DNA of 64,000 bases from Mesorhizobium metallidurans STM 2683 (GCF_000350085.1 NZ_CAUM01000065.1:1-64000), one strand, 5' to 3'; shown: positions 16,052-25,399, counted from the stretch's first letter. Notes: generated by a model from the sequence alone, not told the origin. Numbers and translations are program-made.

Positions 16052-17023
16052 ATGGATCTGTTCAACGCCATCATCCAGATACTCGACTCGACCATCCGCC
16101 TGTCGGTGCCGCTGCTGCTCGCTTGCCTCGCCGGCCTCTATTCGGAGCGCGCCGGCGTCTTCGATATCGGGCTCGAGGGCAAAATGCTGGTCGGCGCCTT
16201 CGCCGGCGCCGCGGCCGCCTCGGTCTTCCACTCAGCCCTTATCGGCCTCGGCATGGCCATCCTGATCTCGGTTGCCTTCGCGATGATCCATGGCTTTGCC
16301 TCGATCACCCATCGCGGCAACCAGATCGTCTCCGGCGTGGCGATCAATTTCATCGCCGCCGGCTCTACCATCATGCTCGGCCAGGCCTGGTTCCAGCAGG
16401 GCGGCCGCACGCCGGCGCTGGCGCCAGGCGAGCGCTTCGAGGCGATCACCTGGCCGGGCGCCGATGCCTTGAGGGAGGTACCGATCCTCGGACCGATCTA
16501 TGCCGAACTGATCTCCGGCCACTCCATACTGGTCTATATCGCCTTCCTGATGGTGCCGTTCACCTGGTGGGTGCTGTTCCGCACCCGCTTCGGCCTCAGG
16601 CTGCGCGCCGTCGGCGAGAACCCGGCGGCCGTCGACACCGCTGGCATTTCCGTCGCCTGGCTGCGCTACCGGGCGCTGATCTGCACCGGCGTGCTGACCG
16701 GCATTGCCGGTGCCTATCTGTCGATGGTGCAGAATGGCGGCTTCGTGAAGGACATGACCGCCGGCAAGGGTTATATCGCGCTGGCCGCGCTGATCTTCGC
16801 CAAGTGGAAGCCGGTCAACGCCATGTTCGCCTGCCTGCTGTTCGGTTTCCTTGATGCGCTGTCGATCCGCCTGCAAGGCACGCCGCTGCCTGTCATCGGC
16901 AAGGTGCCGGTGCAGTTCATGCAGGCGCTGCCCTATGTGCTGACCGTGATCCTGCTCGCCGGCTTCATCGGCAAGGCGATCCCGCCGCGCGCCGGCGGAG
17001 TGCCCTATGTCAAGGAACGCTGA
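16052..17023 (+). CDS. Nucleoside ABC importer permease 2
   Basis: A 323-residue BPD_transp_2 permease. AGLYSERAGVFDIGLEGKMLVGAFAGAAAA near the start and TRFGLRLRAVGENPAAVDTAGIS in the coupling loop are typical. It pairs with the upstream permease to form the channel. The ATG at 16052 begins 1 base after the previous stop, with AAGGGGAAGGG inside the upstream gene as ribosome site; an in-frame GTG at 16043 is less likely. Confidence 0.92.
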   Translation: MDLFNAIIQILDSTIRLSVPLLLACLAGLYSERAGVFDIGLEGKMLVGAFAGAAAASVFHSALIGLGMAILISVAFAMIHGFASITHRGNQIVSGVAINFIAAGSTIMLGQAWFQQGGRTPALAPGERFEAITWPGADALREVPILGPIYAELISGHSILVYIAFLMVPFTWWVLFRTRFGLRLRAVGENPAAVDTAGISVAWLRYRALICTGVLTGIAGAYLSMVQNGGFVKDMTAGKGYIALAALIFAKWKPVNAMFACLLFGFLDALSIRLQGTPLPVIGKVPVQFMQALPYVLTVILLAGFIGKAIPPRAGGVPYVKER

Positions 17024-17101
17024 ACTGAACCCGAAAATGTGGATAGGCTCGCGGGAAGGAAGCGCCGGGTTTTGAACAAGATCATCGGAGAGAAGAACTG
17101 A

Positions 17102-17494
17102 ATGTCGCATGATCTGTTCGAAGCGGCCAAGGCTGCCATGGCCAAGGCCTATGCGCCCTATTCGAAGTTCCCGGTGGGGGCCGCACTTCGCACCGAGGAA
17201 GGGCGGGTCTTTGCCGGCGCCAACATCGAGGTCGCGGCCTTTCCGGAAGGCTGGTGCGCCGAGACCACCGCGCTCAGCCACTACATCATGGGCGGCGGCG
17301 GCAAGATCACGGAGATCGCGGTGATTGCCGAGCGCATGGCCAAATGCTCGCCCTGTGGCGGCTGCCGACAGCGGCTGGCCGAATTCTGCCAGCCCGAAAC
17401 CAAAGTTTATCTCTGTGACAATAGCGGTGTGGTCGAGACCATGACGATGGGCGACATGCTGCCCTACGGCTTTCAGGCCGACATCTTGAAATGA
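17102..17494 (+). CDS. cdd: Cytidine deaminase
   Basis: A 130-residue homotetrameric-type cytidine deaminase converting (deoxy)cytidine to (deoxy)uridine. Zinc and catalytic residues are visible: CAE (WCAETTAL) and PCGGCRQ. The three-Cys zinc set is characteristic of the small tetrameric enzymes. The substrate segment FPVGAALRTEEGRVFAGANIE is conserved. It lies 78 bp after the importer permease and 13 bp before the nucleoside phosphorylase, in an uptake-plus-catabolism operon. Confidence 0.95.
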   Translation: MSHDLFEAAKAAMAKAYAPYSKFPVGAALRTEEGRVFAGANIEVAAFPEGWCAETTALSHYIMGGGGKITEIAVIAERMAKCSPCGGCRQRLAEFCQPETKVYLCDNSGVVETMTMGDMLPYGFQADILK

Positions 17495-17507
17495 AGAACT
17501 GGCTGAA

Positions 17508-18317
17508 ATGACGGAAAAAGCACTCGATCATCTCGTCGAAAGGCTGGACGGACTGGCGCCGACAACCGCGCTGGTGCTCGGTTCGGGCCTCGGCGGGCTT
17601 GTCGATCAGGTCAAGGACGCGGTTCGCATTTCCTATGCCGACTTGCCTGGCTTTCCCCGAAGCGGCGTCAGCGGCCATGCCGGCGAGGTCGTGGCGGGCC
17701 TGTTCGCCGGTACGCCGGTGCTGATGCTGTCCGGCCGCGCGCATTACTATGAGCACGGCAATGCTGCCGCCATGCGACCGGCGCTGGAGGTGCTCGCCGG
17801 CATCGGCGTCACCAAGCTGATCCTCACCAATGCGGCTGGTTCGGTCGATCCCGAGATGGGGCCAGGCTCGGTGATGCTGATCACCGACCACATCAATTTC
17901 TCGGGCTCCAATCCGCTGATCGGCGAGCCGAGCGACCGCCGCTTCGTTGGCCTGACCGAAGCCTATGATGCCGGCATTCGCAAGGCGATCGAGAAGGCAG
18001 CGGCGGCGACGGCTACCGCGCTGCACCAGGGCGTCTACATGTGGTTCTCGGGGCCGTGCTTCGAGACGCCGGCCGAGATCCGCATGGCGCGCATCATGGG
18101 CGCCAATGCCGTCGGCATGTCGACCGTGCCGGAGGTCATTCTCGCGCGCTTCCTCGGCCTGCGCGTTGCCGCCTGTTCGGTCATCACCAATCTTGCCGCG
18201 GGGATGACTGGGGCGGAGCTTTCGCACCAGGAAACCAAGGATATGGCGCCGGTCGGCGGCGCGCGGCTGGCGACCATTCTCCAGCGTGTGTTCCAGGACG
18301 GGTTGCCGGAGAGCTGA
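17508..18317 (+). CDS. punA: Purine nucleoside phosphorylase
   Basis: A 269-residue trimeric-type purine nucleoside phosphorylase, cleaving guanosine or inosine with phosphate to base and ribose-1-phosphate. LVLGSGLGGL binds phosphate; SGRAHYYEHG, LTNAAGSV, YMWFSGPCFETPAEIRM and GMSTVPEVILARFLGLRVAACSVITNLAAGM are family blocks. Its TGA overlaps the ATG of deoA (TGATG), so the two are translationally coupled. Confidence 0.94.
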   Translation: MTEKALDHLVERLDGLAPTTALVLGSGLGGLVDQVKDAVRISYADLPGFPRSGVSGHAGEVVAGLFAGTPVLMLSGRAHYYEHGNAAAMRPALEVLAGIGVTKLILTNAAGSVDPEMGPGSVMLITDHINFSGSNPLIGEPSDRRFVGLTEAYDAGIRKAIEKAAAATATALHQGVYMWFSGPCFETPAEIRMARIMGANAVGMSTVPEVILARFLGLRVAACSVITNLAAGMTGAELSHQETKDMAPVGGARLATILQRVFQDGLPES

Positions 18318-19636
18318 TGCTTCCCCAGGAAATCATCCGCCGCAAGCGTGACGGCCAGAGATTGTCGCCGCAGGAGATCGCGGGTTTCATCGAAGGCCTG
18401 ACATCGGGTACGGTCTCGGACGGCCAGGCCGCGGCCTTCGCCATGGCGGTGTTCTTCAACGGCATGAGCCGCGACGAGGCTATCGCGCTGACGCTTGCCA
18501 TGCGCGATTCCGGCGGTGTGCTCGACTGGTCGGACCTGCCCGGCCCGGTCACCGACAAGCATTCGACCGGCGGCGTCGGCGATAATGTCTCGCTGATGCT
18601 GGCGCCGATCGTTGCCGCCTGCGGCGCCTATGTGCCGATGATTTCAGGAAGGGGTCTCGGCCATACCGGCGGCACGTTGGACAAGATGGATGCGATCCCC
18701 GGCTATGTCAGCCAGCCGGATGTGGCGCGCTTGCACAAGGCAGTGCTCGAAACCGGCTGCGCCATCATCGGCCAGACCGCGCATCTGGCGCCCGCCGACC
18801 GCAGGCTCTATGCGATCCGCGATGTGACGGGAACGGTCGAATCCGTGCCGTTGATAACCGCCTCGATCCTGTCGAAGAAGCTGGCCGCCGGCCTGCAGTC
18901 GCTGGTGCTCGACGTAAAGGTCGGCAATGGCGCCTTCATGGAGAAGTCGCGCGATGCCACCGCGCTGGCGAACAGCCTCGTCGAAGTCGCCAATGGCGCG
19001 GGACTGAAGGCTTCGGCGCTGGTCACCGGCATGAACGAGCCGCTGGCGTCAGCCGCGGGCAACGCGGTCGAGGTGCGCAATGCCGTTGACTTCCTCACCG
19101 GCCGTTTTCGCGACCGCCGGCTGGAAGACGTGACGCTGGCGCTGGCAGCGGACATGCTGCAGTCGGCAGGCCTTGTGTCGTCCAACCAGGACGGCATGCG
19201 TCGCGCCACCGAGACGCTTGCCGGCGGCCGCGCGGCTTCTGTCTTCGGGCGTATGGTGGCGTCGCTCGGCGGTCCGGCCGATTTCGTCGAAAAGCCGGAA
19301 AGATATCTGCCGAAGACGGCGGTGGAACTTGCGGTCAAGGCGACCGGAAACGGCTTTGTCACCGGCATCGCCACGCGTGACGTCGGGCTTGCGGTGGTGG
19401 GCCTCGGCGGCGGACGCAGGCATCCGGACGACAGGATCGACCACGCGGTCGGCATCACCAGGCTGTTGCCGGTCGGGGCGGAGGTGCGGGCCGGTGAGGC
19501 GCTGGCACTGATCCATGCCCGCACTACCGCGGCTGCCGAGGCGGCGGCAGCCACCGTGCTTTCGGCCTATGCGGTCGGGCCGTCGAAGCCGGCGGCGGAA
19601 AAAACCGTCATCCGGCGGATCCTGCCGCGCGGGTAA
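18317..19636 (+). CDS. deoA: Thymidine phosphorylase
   Basis: A 439-residue enzyme, matching the usual ~440. It converts thymidine and phosphate to thymine and deoxyribose-1-phosphate. The phosphate-binding block KHSTGGVGDNVSLMLAPIVAACGAYVPMISGRGLGHTGGTLDKMDAIPG is intact. The family C-terminal domain is present around RRHPDDRIDHAVGI. It is the last gene of the nucleoside operon. Confidence 0.95.
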   Translation: MLPQEIIRRKRDGQRLSPQEIAGFIEGLTSGTVSDGQAAAFAMAVFFNGMSRDEAIALTLAMRDSGGVLDWSDLPGPVTDKHSTGGVGDNVSLMLAPIVAACGAYVPMISGRGLGHTGGTLDKMDAIPGYVSQPDVARLHKAVLETGCAIIGQTAHLAPADRRLYAIRDVTGTVESVPLITASILSKKLAAGLQSLVLDVKVGNGAFMEKSRDATALANSLVEVANGAGLKASALVTGMNEPLASAAGNAVEVRNAVDFLTGRFRDRRLEDVTLALAADMLQSAGLVSSNQDGMRRATETLAGGRAASVFGRMVASLGGPADFVEKPERYLPKTAVELAVKATGNGFVTGIATRDVGLAVVGLGGGRRHPDDRIDHAVGITRLLPVGAEVRAGEALALIHARTTAAAEAAAATVLSAYAVGPSKPAAEKTVIRRILPRG

Positions 19637-19649
19637 TCTCTTTTGTTTT

Positions 19650-19698
19650 GACCATGATCTTGTCCGAAAACCGGTTTCCACTTTTCGGGATCATGGTC
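19650..19698. repeat. Palindromic intergenic repeat
   Basis: GACCATGATC (19650-19659) and GATCATGGTC (19689-19698) form a perfect 10-bp inverted repeat around TTGTCCGAAAACCGG-like text. The form is typical of dispersed rhizobial repeats. It sits between the convergent deoA and aspartyl-protease genes and may act as a bidirectional terminator. Confidence 0.75.
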
Positions 19699-20261
19699 TA
19701 CTGCACCAGCAGCAGCGCGCCGTTTTCGACCTGGTATTTTTCGAGCCGCTGGAGAAAATTCATGCCGATCAGGTTGGTGCGCAGCGCCCTGTCGTCGAGC
19801 ACGACCGCCTGGACGCTTTCGACTGATATCTTGCCGATCTGCAGGCGGTCGATCGTCACCAATGCAGCCTTGATCGTGCCATTGGCGGTGTTGACCTGGT
19901 GGCGGAAGTCGGATGCGTTCAGCGAAATGCCGATCCGGCGCGCGGTGGAGGTGTTGAGGGCGACGAGCGTTGCGCCGGTGTCGATCATGCCGTCGACCTG
20001 ACGGCCGTTGAGCTTGAATGTCGAGGTGAAATGCCCACGCGCGTCCGCCACGACGACGACCTTGCGGCCGAGCGGCTGCGATGTCGCCGGCTTGCTGGGA
20101 ACGGTGGCCAGGTTCACGTCCGTTGGCGCTTCGACATCCGGCTTGAACCCGGCCGCCGATTTCAGCAGGCCGTCCAGCATTTGCGGATTCGACTGATAGA
20201 GCATCGGGATGGACGCCGATGTTCCGGCGAACACGCCTAGAATGAGAAGCTTGCGCAACAT
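19698..20261 (-). CDS. Retropepsin-like aspartic protease (TIGR02281 type)
   Basis: A 187-residue protein with one N-terminal membrane or signal helix (LLILGVFAGTSASIPML). A retroviral-type protease domain starts near residue 70; the catalytic motif is IDTGATLVAL. GMNFLQRLEKYQVENGALLLVQ closes the domain as in clan AA. One Asp motif per chain means it should work as a dimer in the periplasm. The ATG at 20261 follows GAAGGC. Substrate unknown. Confidence 0.82.
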   Translation of the reverse strand: MLRKLLILGVFAGTSASIPMLYQSNPQMLDGLLKSAAGFKPDVEAPTDVNLATVPSKPATSQPLGRKVVVVADARGHFTSTFKLNGRQVDGMIDTGATLVALNTSTARRIGISLNASDFRHQVNTANGTIKAALVTIDRLQIGKISVESVQAVVLDDRALRTNLIGMNFLQRLEKYQVENGALLLVQ

Positions 20262-20386
20262 GGATCGGCCTTCGTGAACGCCGATGCCTAATCCCGATAT
20301 GGTGTTTGCCGCTTTAACGGGGGCTGAAACCGCGCTGTTGCGTAAACGAGAGGTAAACGGCAGAAACCTGCGGCCGGAGGCTCCGA

Positions 20387-21016
20387 TCACTTGGTCCCGT
20401 ACATGCGGTCGCCGGCGTCGCCGAGACCTGGCATGATGTAGCCCTTCTCGTTGAGCTGGCGGTCGATCGAGGCGGTGAAAACCGGAACATCCGGGTGCGC
20501 CTTGGTGAAGCGCTCGATGCCCTCCGGCGCCGCCAGCAGGCACAGGAAACGGATGTTGGTGGCGCCGCGCCCTTTCAGCTTGTCGACGGCCGCGATCGCC
20601 GAATTGGCGGTGGCCAGCATCGGATCGACGACGATCACCAGCCGGTCGGCGAGATCGCCCGGCGCCTTGAAGAAATATTCAATCGCCTCCAGCGTTTCAT
20701 GGTCGCGGTAGAGGCCGATATGGGCGACGCGCGCCGCCGGCACCAGGTCGAGCAGGCCTTCGAGCAGGCCGTTGCCGGCGCGCAGCACCGAGGCGAAGAC
20801 CAGCTTCTTGCCCTCCAGCGTCGGCGCTTCCATCGTCTCGATCGGCGTTTCGATGGTGGTCGTCGTCAATTCGAGGTTGCGGGTGACCTCATAACCCAGC
20901 AATAGCGATATTTCGCGCAACAGCCGCCGGAAGCCGGCCGTCGAGGTTTCCTTCTTGCGCATGATGGTCAGCTTGTGCTGGACAAGCGGATGGTCGACGA
21001 CGGTGACGCCCTGCAT
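20387..21016 (-). CDS. upp: Uracil phosphoribosyltransferase
   Basis: A 209-residue enzyme making UMP from uracil and PRPP. It has [30 protein letters not shown], the PRPP-binding loop [13 protein letters not shown] and the uracil-binding C-terminus [18 protein letters not shown]. The loop reads TANS where the E. coli enzyme has TGGS. It salvages uracil released by the nucleoside catabolic enzymes nearby. A heptamer repeat array lies in its leader. Confidence 0.95.
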   Translation of the reverse strand: MQGVTVVDHPLVQHKLTIMRKKETSTAGFRRLLREISLLLGYEVTRNLELTTTTIETPIETMEAPTLEGKKLVFASVLRAGNGLLEGLLDLVPAARVAHIGLYRDHETLEAIEYFFKAPGDLADRLVIVVDPMLATANSAIAAVDKLKGRGATNIRFLCLLAAPEGIERFTKAHPDVPVFTASIDRQLNEKGYIMPGLGDAGDRMYGTK

Positions 21017-21038
21017 GGTGTTCTCCTAGCTGCGCAGG

Positions 21039-21087
21039 TGAATGGTGAATGGTGAATGGTGAATAGTGAATAGTGAATAGTGAATAG
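21039..21087 (+). repeat. Seven tandem TGAATRG heptamers in the upp leader
   Basis: Three TGAATGG units (21039-21059) and four TGAATAG units (21060-21087) run without interruption, 23 bp before the upp start codon. The first 21 bp are exactly complementary to 21149-21169. Confidence 0.95.
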
Positions 21088-21148
21088 GTTTGCGAGTCCT
21101 TGGTTCAGCGGAAAAACTCGCGGTTGACGGACCGAAGCGCCGGGCGAA

Positions 21149-21169
21149 CCATTCACCATTCACCATTCA
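21149..21169 (+). repeat. Three CCATTCA heptamers, reverse complement of the upp array
   Basis: Perfect inverted copy of 21039-21059 across an 89-bp spacer. It overlaps the add stop codon. The add-upp transcript could fold these arms together. Confidence 0.93.
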
Positions 21170-22141
21170 TCTGCCCTTGACGTCGAGCCGGCCCAGCAGC
21201 ATCGCCTTGGTCTTCCTGTCGACGAAGGCGGCCTCTATTGCCGTTCTGGTGATGCTGGCCAGCGCCTTGTCGTTCATCGAGAAATGCTCGGCGGCAAGGT
21301 CGTATTCGCGCTTCAGCGACGTCCAGAAATAGGGCGGGTCGTCGGAGTTGAGCGTCACCTTGCAGCCCGCTGCCTTGAGTACGGGAAAAGGGTGGTCGGC
21401 AAAGCTGTCGAAAACCTTCAGCGCGATGTTGGAGCCGAGGCAGCATTCGAGGACGACGCCTTCGTCGGCGATGCGCCTGACCAGGTCGGGGTTTTCGATG
21501 GCGCGGACGCCATGGCCGATGCGGGAAGGGCGGATGTGGTCGAGTGCTGCCGCCACACTCTCCCAGCCCATCAGTTCGCCGGCATGGACGGTGATGCCGA
21601 GACCGGCCTCGCGGGCGATCTCGAAGGCCCTAACATAGTCCTCCAGGTCGCCGATCCGCTCGTCGCCGGCGACGCCGAAGCCGGTGACCAGCGGATGTCC
21701 GCAGCGGGCGGCGAAACGCGCCGCCTGCTCGATCGCCTCGACGCCGATGTGGCGCACGCCGGTGACGATCATGCGGCCCTCTATGCCGGTCTTGGCCTTG
21801 GCGCGGGCCATGCCTTCGCCAAGCGCGTCGGTGTAGGCCTTGGGCGACAGTCCGGCCTTTGTCGCGTGGTCAGGCGAAGTGAAGATTTCGGAATAGATGG
21901 CGCCGTCGCGGGCGAGGCTGGTCAGATAATGATCGGCCAGCCGCGCATAGTCCTCCTCCGTGCGGAACAAATCTGAGGAGAAATCATAGGCGGCGAGGAA
22001 AGAACTGAAATCGTGCCAGACGAATGAGCCGTCCTGGATGTAGGGCGAGGCGTCCTTGCCATATTTTTGTGCCTGGCTGATGACGAGTTCGGGCGCCGCT
22101 GCCCCTTCGATGTGGCAGTGCAGTTCCGCTTTCAAAGGCAT
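21167..22141 (-). CDS. add: Adenosine deaminase
   Basis: A 324-residue metal-dependent deaminase converting adenosine to inosine. Metal and catalytic residues are visible: ELHCHIEG near the N-terminus, HAGE, a His in RIGHGVRA and SDDPPYF. The length fits the family. The related adenine deaminase type shares these motifs, so that activity is an alternative. It probably heads an add-upp transcript and supplies inosine to the nearby phosphorylase. Confidence 0.9.
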   Translation of the reverse strand: MPLKAELHCHIEGAAAPELVISQAQKYGKDASPYIQDGSFVWHDFSSFLAAYDFSSDLFRTEEDYARLADHYLTSLARDGAIYSEIFTSPDHATKAGLSPKAYTDALGEGMARAKAKTGIEGRMIVTGVRHIGVEAIEQAARFAARCGHPLVTGFGVAGDERIGDLEDYVRAFEIAREAGLGITVHAGELMGWESVAAALDHIRPSRIGHGVRAIENPDLVRRIADEGVVLECCLGSNIALKVFDSFADHPFPVLKAAGCKVTLNSDDPPYFWTSLKREYDLAAEHFSMNDKALASITRTAIEAAFVDRKTKAMLLGRLDVKGR

Positions 22142-22276
22142 TCAATCATCCCGTCAGGTCGGTCCAGGTCGTATAAGCCCACCACCTGGAAGCGCGGCCG
22201 AACACCGCGCCTTAAACAATAGCGCCCGCACCATCGATCGGCTATGGTTCCGCCGGTTTTATGACGGATCAAAATA

Positions 22277-23053
22277 ATGTCAGTTGAGAGAACCACGGCT
22301 GCGGGCGGCATGGAAACCTCCTATGGTTTCAAGCGCGTAGGGGCAGGCGACAAGCAATCCCTGGTCAACGACGTTTTCCACAAGGTCGCCAACCGCTACG
22401 ACGTGATGAACGACCTGATGTCGGCCGGGCTGCACCGTTTGTGGAAGGATGCCATGGTGACGTGGCTCAATCCGCCGAAGCGACCGGGCTGGAAAGTTCT
22501 CGACGTCGCTGGCGGCACCGGCGACATCGCTTTCCGGATCGTCGAGGCGAGCCGCGGCCATGCGCACGCCACGGTTCTCGACATCAACGCCTCGATGCTT
22601 GCCGTCGGCCGCGACCGGGCCGAGAAAAAGGGCCTGTCCGACAACACCGATTTCGTCGAGGCCAATGCGGAAGGATTGCCTTTCCCCGACGCCACATTCG
22701 ACGCCTACACCATCGCCTTCGGCATCCGCAACGTGCCGCGCATCGATGTCGCGCTTGCTGAAGCCTATCGCGTCCTGAAGCCCGGCGGGCGCTTTCTCTG
22801 CCTCGAATTTTCCGAGGTCGAGATGCCGCTGCTCGACAAGGCCTATGAAGCCTGGTCGTTCAATGCCATCCCCAGGATCGGCAAGGCAGTCACCGGCGAT
22901 GGCGAGCCTTACTCCTATCTGGTGGAATCGATCCGCAAATTTCCCAACCAGCAGAATTTTGCTGACATGATCACCCGCGCGGGCTTCGATCGCGCCTCGT
23001 TCCGCAACTATTCCGGCGGCATCGCCGCGCTGCATTCGGGCTGGAAGCTTTGA
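22277..23053 (+). CDS. ubiE: Ubiquinone/menaquinone C-methyltransferase UbiE
   Basis: A 258-residue SAM methyltransferase of ubiquinone synthesis. The SAM motif is [48 protein letters not shown] and [16 protein letters not shown] are UbiE blocks. The start at 22277 is likely but weakly supported; an in-frame ATG at 22310 is possible. ubiB begins 14 bp after its stop, the usual rhizobial order. Confidence 0.95.
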   Translation: MSVERTTAAGGMETSYGFKRVGAGDKQSLVNDVFHKVANRYDVMNDLMSAGLHRLWKDAMVTWLNPPKRPGWKVLDVAGGTGDIAFRIVEASRGHAHATVLDINASMLAVGRDRAEKKGLSDNTDFVEANAEGLPFPDATFDAYTIAFGIRNVPRIDVALAEAYRVLKPGGRFLCLEFSEVEMPLLDKAYEAWSFNAIPRIGKAVTGDGEPYSYLVESIRKFPNQQNFADMITRAGFDRASFRNYSGGIAALHSGWKL

Positions 23054-23066
23054 GGCTGGCCCGATC

Positions 23067-24641
23067 ATGAGTTCCGTCGGCGCTGCTTTCAGGCTCGTAC
23101 GGGCCGGCTGGGTGCTGGTCCGCGAAGGCGTCGTCGCGGCTCTGCCGGGCGACGAGCTTTCCGGCCTGCCGAAGTTCGGCTGGCGCCTGGCGCGGTTGTT
23201 CACGCGCCGCCGCGCGCTCGCCTATGAGCGCGGCGACCGGCTGGCCAAGGCGGTCGTGCGGCTCGGCCCCTCCTATGTCAAGCTCGGCCAGTTCCTGGCG
23301 ACGCGGCCCGATGTCGTCGGCAACGACATGGCGCTCGATCTCGCCATGCTGCAGGACAAGATGCACACATTTCCGCAGGCCGAGGCCATCGCGGCGATAG
23401 AGGCCTCGCTCGGGCGCAAGATCGGTGATCTCTACTTCAGTTTCGGCGATGCCGTCGCCGCCGCCTCGATCGCCCAGGTCCATTCCGCCGAAACCGTCCA
23501 TGGCGGCGTTGCTTCAAGGGTGGCGGTGAAGGTCATCCGACCGGGCGTGCGCCGCCGCTTCTTCCATGATCTCGAAAGCTATTTCCTCGCCGCCCGCCTG
23601 CAGGAGAAATACATCCCGTCGTCGCGCCGGCTGCGGCCGGTCGAGGTGACCGAGACACTTGCCCAGACCACCAAGATCGAGATGGATCTGAGGCTAGAGG
23701 CGGCAGCGCTTTCGGAGCTCGGCGAGAACACCAAGGACGATCCCGGCTTTCGTGTCCCGTCCGTCGATTGGGAACGTACCGGGCGCGACGTGCTGACCAT
23801 GGAATGGGTCGACGGCGTCAAGATGAACGACATTGCCGGCCTCATCGATGCCGGCCACGATCTCAAGGCGGTTGCCGCCAACCTGATCCAGTCGTTCCTG
23901 CGTCATACGCTGCGCGATGGCTTTTTCCATGCCGACATGCATCCGGGAAACCTGTTCGTCGAGGCCAACGGCACCATCGTCGCCGTCGATCTCGGCATTG
24001 CCGGCCGGCTCGGCAAGAAGGAGCGCCGGTTCCTGGCCGAAATCCTCTACGGCTTCATCACCCGCGACTATCTGCGCGTCGCCGAAGTGCATTTCGAGGC
24101 GGGTTACGTGCCACGCCAGCACAATGTCGCCGCCTTCGCGCAGGCGATCCGCGCCATCGGCGAGCCGATCCATGGTCAGTCGGCCGAGACCATCTCGATG
24201 GCCAAGCTGCTGACGCTGCTGTTTGAGGTCACTGATCTCTTCGACATGGCGACGCGGACGGAGCTGGTGCTGCTTCAGAAGACCATGGTGGTGGTCGAAG
24301 GCGTCGCCCGCACGCTCGATCCCGCCTTCAACATGTGGAAGACCTCCGAACCGGTGGTCGGCGACTGGATAGCGGGCAATCTCGGCCCGCGCGGCCTGCT
24401 CACCGATGCCCGCGATGGCGCCAAGGCGATGCTGACGCTGGCTCGTCAGGCGCCGGACCTGGCCGCGCGCACCGAGCGGCTGTCGCGCGAGATCGACCTG
24501 ATGGCCGAGCACGGGCTGCGCTTCGACGAAACAACCGCGCGCGCCATCGGCAAGGCCGAGGCGCACTATACAAGGTCCGGCCGGCTGGCGCTGTGGGTGA
24601 TCGCGCTGACGCTGCTCTATATCGCCTGGAGGTTGTTGTGA
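23067..24641 (+). CDS. ubiB: Ubiquinone biosynthesis protein UbiB (ABC1 kinase-like)
   Basis: A 524-residue membrane-associated member of the ABC1/ADCK/UbiB family, which supports coenzyme Q synthesis. The unusual kinase-like domain shows AAASIAQVHSAE (Ala-rich loop), the KxGQ motif VKLGQFLATRPD, HADMHPGN and VDLGIAGRL. A C-terminal hydrophobic stretch (LALWVIALTLLYIAWRLL) anchors it in the membrane. Translation is probably linked to ubiE. Confidence 0.95.
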   Translation: MSSVGAAFRLVRAGWVLVREGVVAALPGDELSGLPKFGWRLARLFTRRRALAYERGDRLAKAVVRLGPSYVKLGQFLATRPDVVGNDMALDLAMLQDKMHTFPQAEAIAAIEASLGRKIGDLYFSFGDAVAAASIAQVHSAETVHGGVASRVAVKVIRPGVRRRFFHDLESYFLAARLQEKYIPSSRRLRPVEVTETLAQTTKIEMDLRLEAAALSELGENTKDDPGFRVPSVDWERTGRDVLTMEWVDGVKMNDIAGLIDAGHDLKAVAANLIQSFLRHTLRDGFFHADMHPGNLFVEANGTIVAVDLGIAGRLGKKERRFLAEILYGFITRDYLRVAEVHFEAGYVPRQHNVAAFAQAIRAIGEPIHGQSAETISMAKLLTLLFEVTDLFDMATRTELVLLQKTMVVVEGVARTLDPAFNMWKTSEPVVGDWIAGNLGPRGLLTDARDGAKAMLTLARQAPDLAARTERLSREIDLMAEHGLRFDETTARAIGKAEAHYTRSGRLALWVIALTLLYIAWRLL

Positions 24642-24649
24642 AATGCAAG

Positions 24650-24696
24650 CAATGACAGCAGTGCTAGCGACGCTGTCATTGAAAGCATTCCTTTCA
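24650..24696. promoter_or_regulatory. Overlapping palindromes upstream of vapBC
   Basis: CAATGACAGC (24650-24659) and GCTGTCATTG (24672-24681) form a perfect 10-bp inverted repeat. TGAAAG-N5-CTTTCA (24680-24696) overlaps its end. Both lie between the ubiB stop and the antitoxin start. VapBC complexes repress their own promoter through such palindromes; the first could alternatively terminate ubiB transcription. Confidence 0.6.
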
Positions 24697-24727
24697 TCGA
24701 CTATGTTGGATGAGAAGGAGCAATGCC

Positions 24728-24967
24728 ATGGGCACTCTTACCATTCGCAATCTTGACGACAGCGTGAAGCAGGCCCTTCGCGAGCGCGCCGCCGCGCGCG
24801 GTGTTTCGATGGAGCAGGAGGCTCGGGAAGTTCTTGCGAGAGAGGTTAAAAGCCCTGCACGACGAAGGATCGACGTTGACAAGGTTCTGGCGCTTGGCGT
24901 GAAACCAGCGGAGCCTTTCGACCTGAAGAAACTCACAGATGAAATGTGGGACGAAGGCCTCCGGTGA
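24728..24967 (+). CDS. vapB: VapB/FitA-type antitoxin
   Basis: A 79-residue antitoxin. The N-terminus MGTLTIRNLDDSVKQALRERAAARGVSMEQEAREVL is a ribbon-helix-helix (FitA/CopG-like) DNA-binding domain. The acidic C-terminus (EPFDLKKLTDEMWDEGLR) would wrap the toxin. GAAGGAG lies 7 bases before the ATG. The stop overlaps the toxin start (GTGA). Confidence 0.88.
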   Translation: MGTLTIRNLDDSVKQALRERAAARGVSMEQEAREVLAREVKSPARRRIDVDKVLALGVKPAEPFDLKKLTDEMWDEGLR

Positions 24968-25374
24968 GCGCTCTTGTCGTCGATACGTCGGCATTGATTT
25001 CCATTCTGGGGCGGGAATCAGACAACGTGTTGTTTGCCAACGCCATCGCCCGATCGGAGTTGCCGACGATCAGCTCTGGCACGCTATATGAAGCATACTG
25101 CGTCGCCTTGCGAGGCAGATATCCGGAGGGAACTGCCCGACTTGAAGCGATAGTCTCGGAGCTTCAACTCGAAATTCTAGCCTTCGATTTGGTGCAACTT
25201 TTCGCAGCTCGCCTTGCCTATTCAACCTATGGCCGCGGCACCCGCCACCCCGCCAACCTCAACATGGGCGACTGCTTCGCCTACGCTCTCGCCAAGACCC
25301 GAGATCTGCCACTGCTTTTCAAGGGCGATGATTTCATCCATACCGATATCACGCCGGCACTGAAGCCAGCATGA
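24964..25374 (+). CDS. vapC: VapC-type PIN-domain ribonuclease toxin
   Basis: A 136-residue PIN-domain toxin. Acidic catalytic residues are seen in LVVDTSALISILGRE, LYEAYCV and NMGDCFAYALAKTRDLPLLFKGDDF. VapC toxins cut tRNA or rRNA; here the target is unknown. The GTG start overlaps the antitoxin stop, coupling the two. The pair sits between ubiB and coaBC, which are usually adjacent in rhizobia, so it is a likely insertion. Confidence 0.88.
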   Translation: MSALVVDTSALISILGRESDNVLFANAIARSELPTISSGTLYEAYCVALRGRYPEGTARLEAIVSELQLEILAFDLVQLFAARLAYSTYGRGTRHPANLNMGDCFAYALAKTRDLPLLFKGDDFIHTDITPALKPA

Positions 25375-25399
25375 CGTTGGACAAGAACTGGTCTCGGCC

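Noticed and set aside
14488..16095. 535-codon minus-strand frame
   Set aside because: Shadow of the nucleoside permease gene; composition is highly charged and non-natural.
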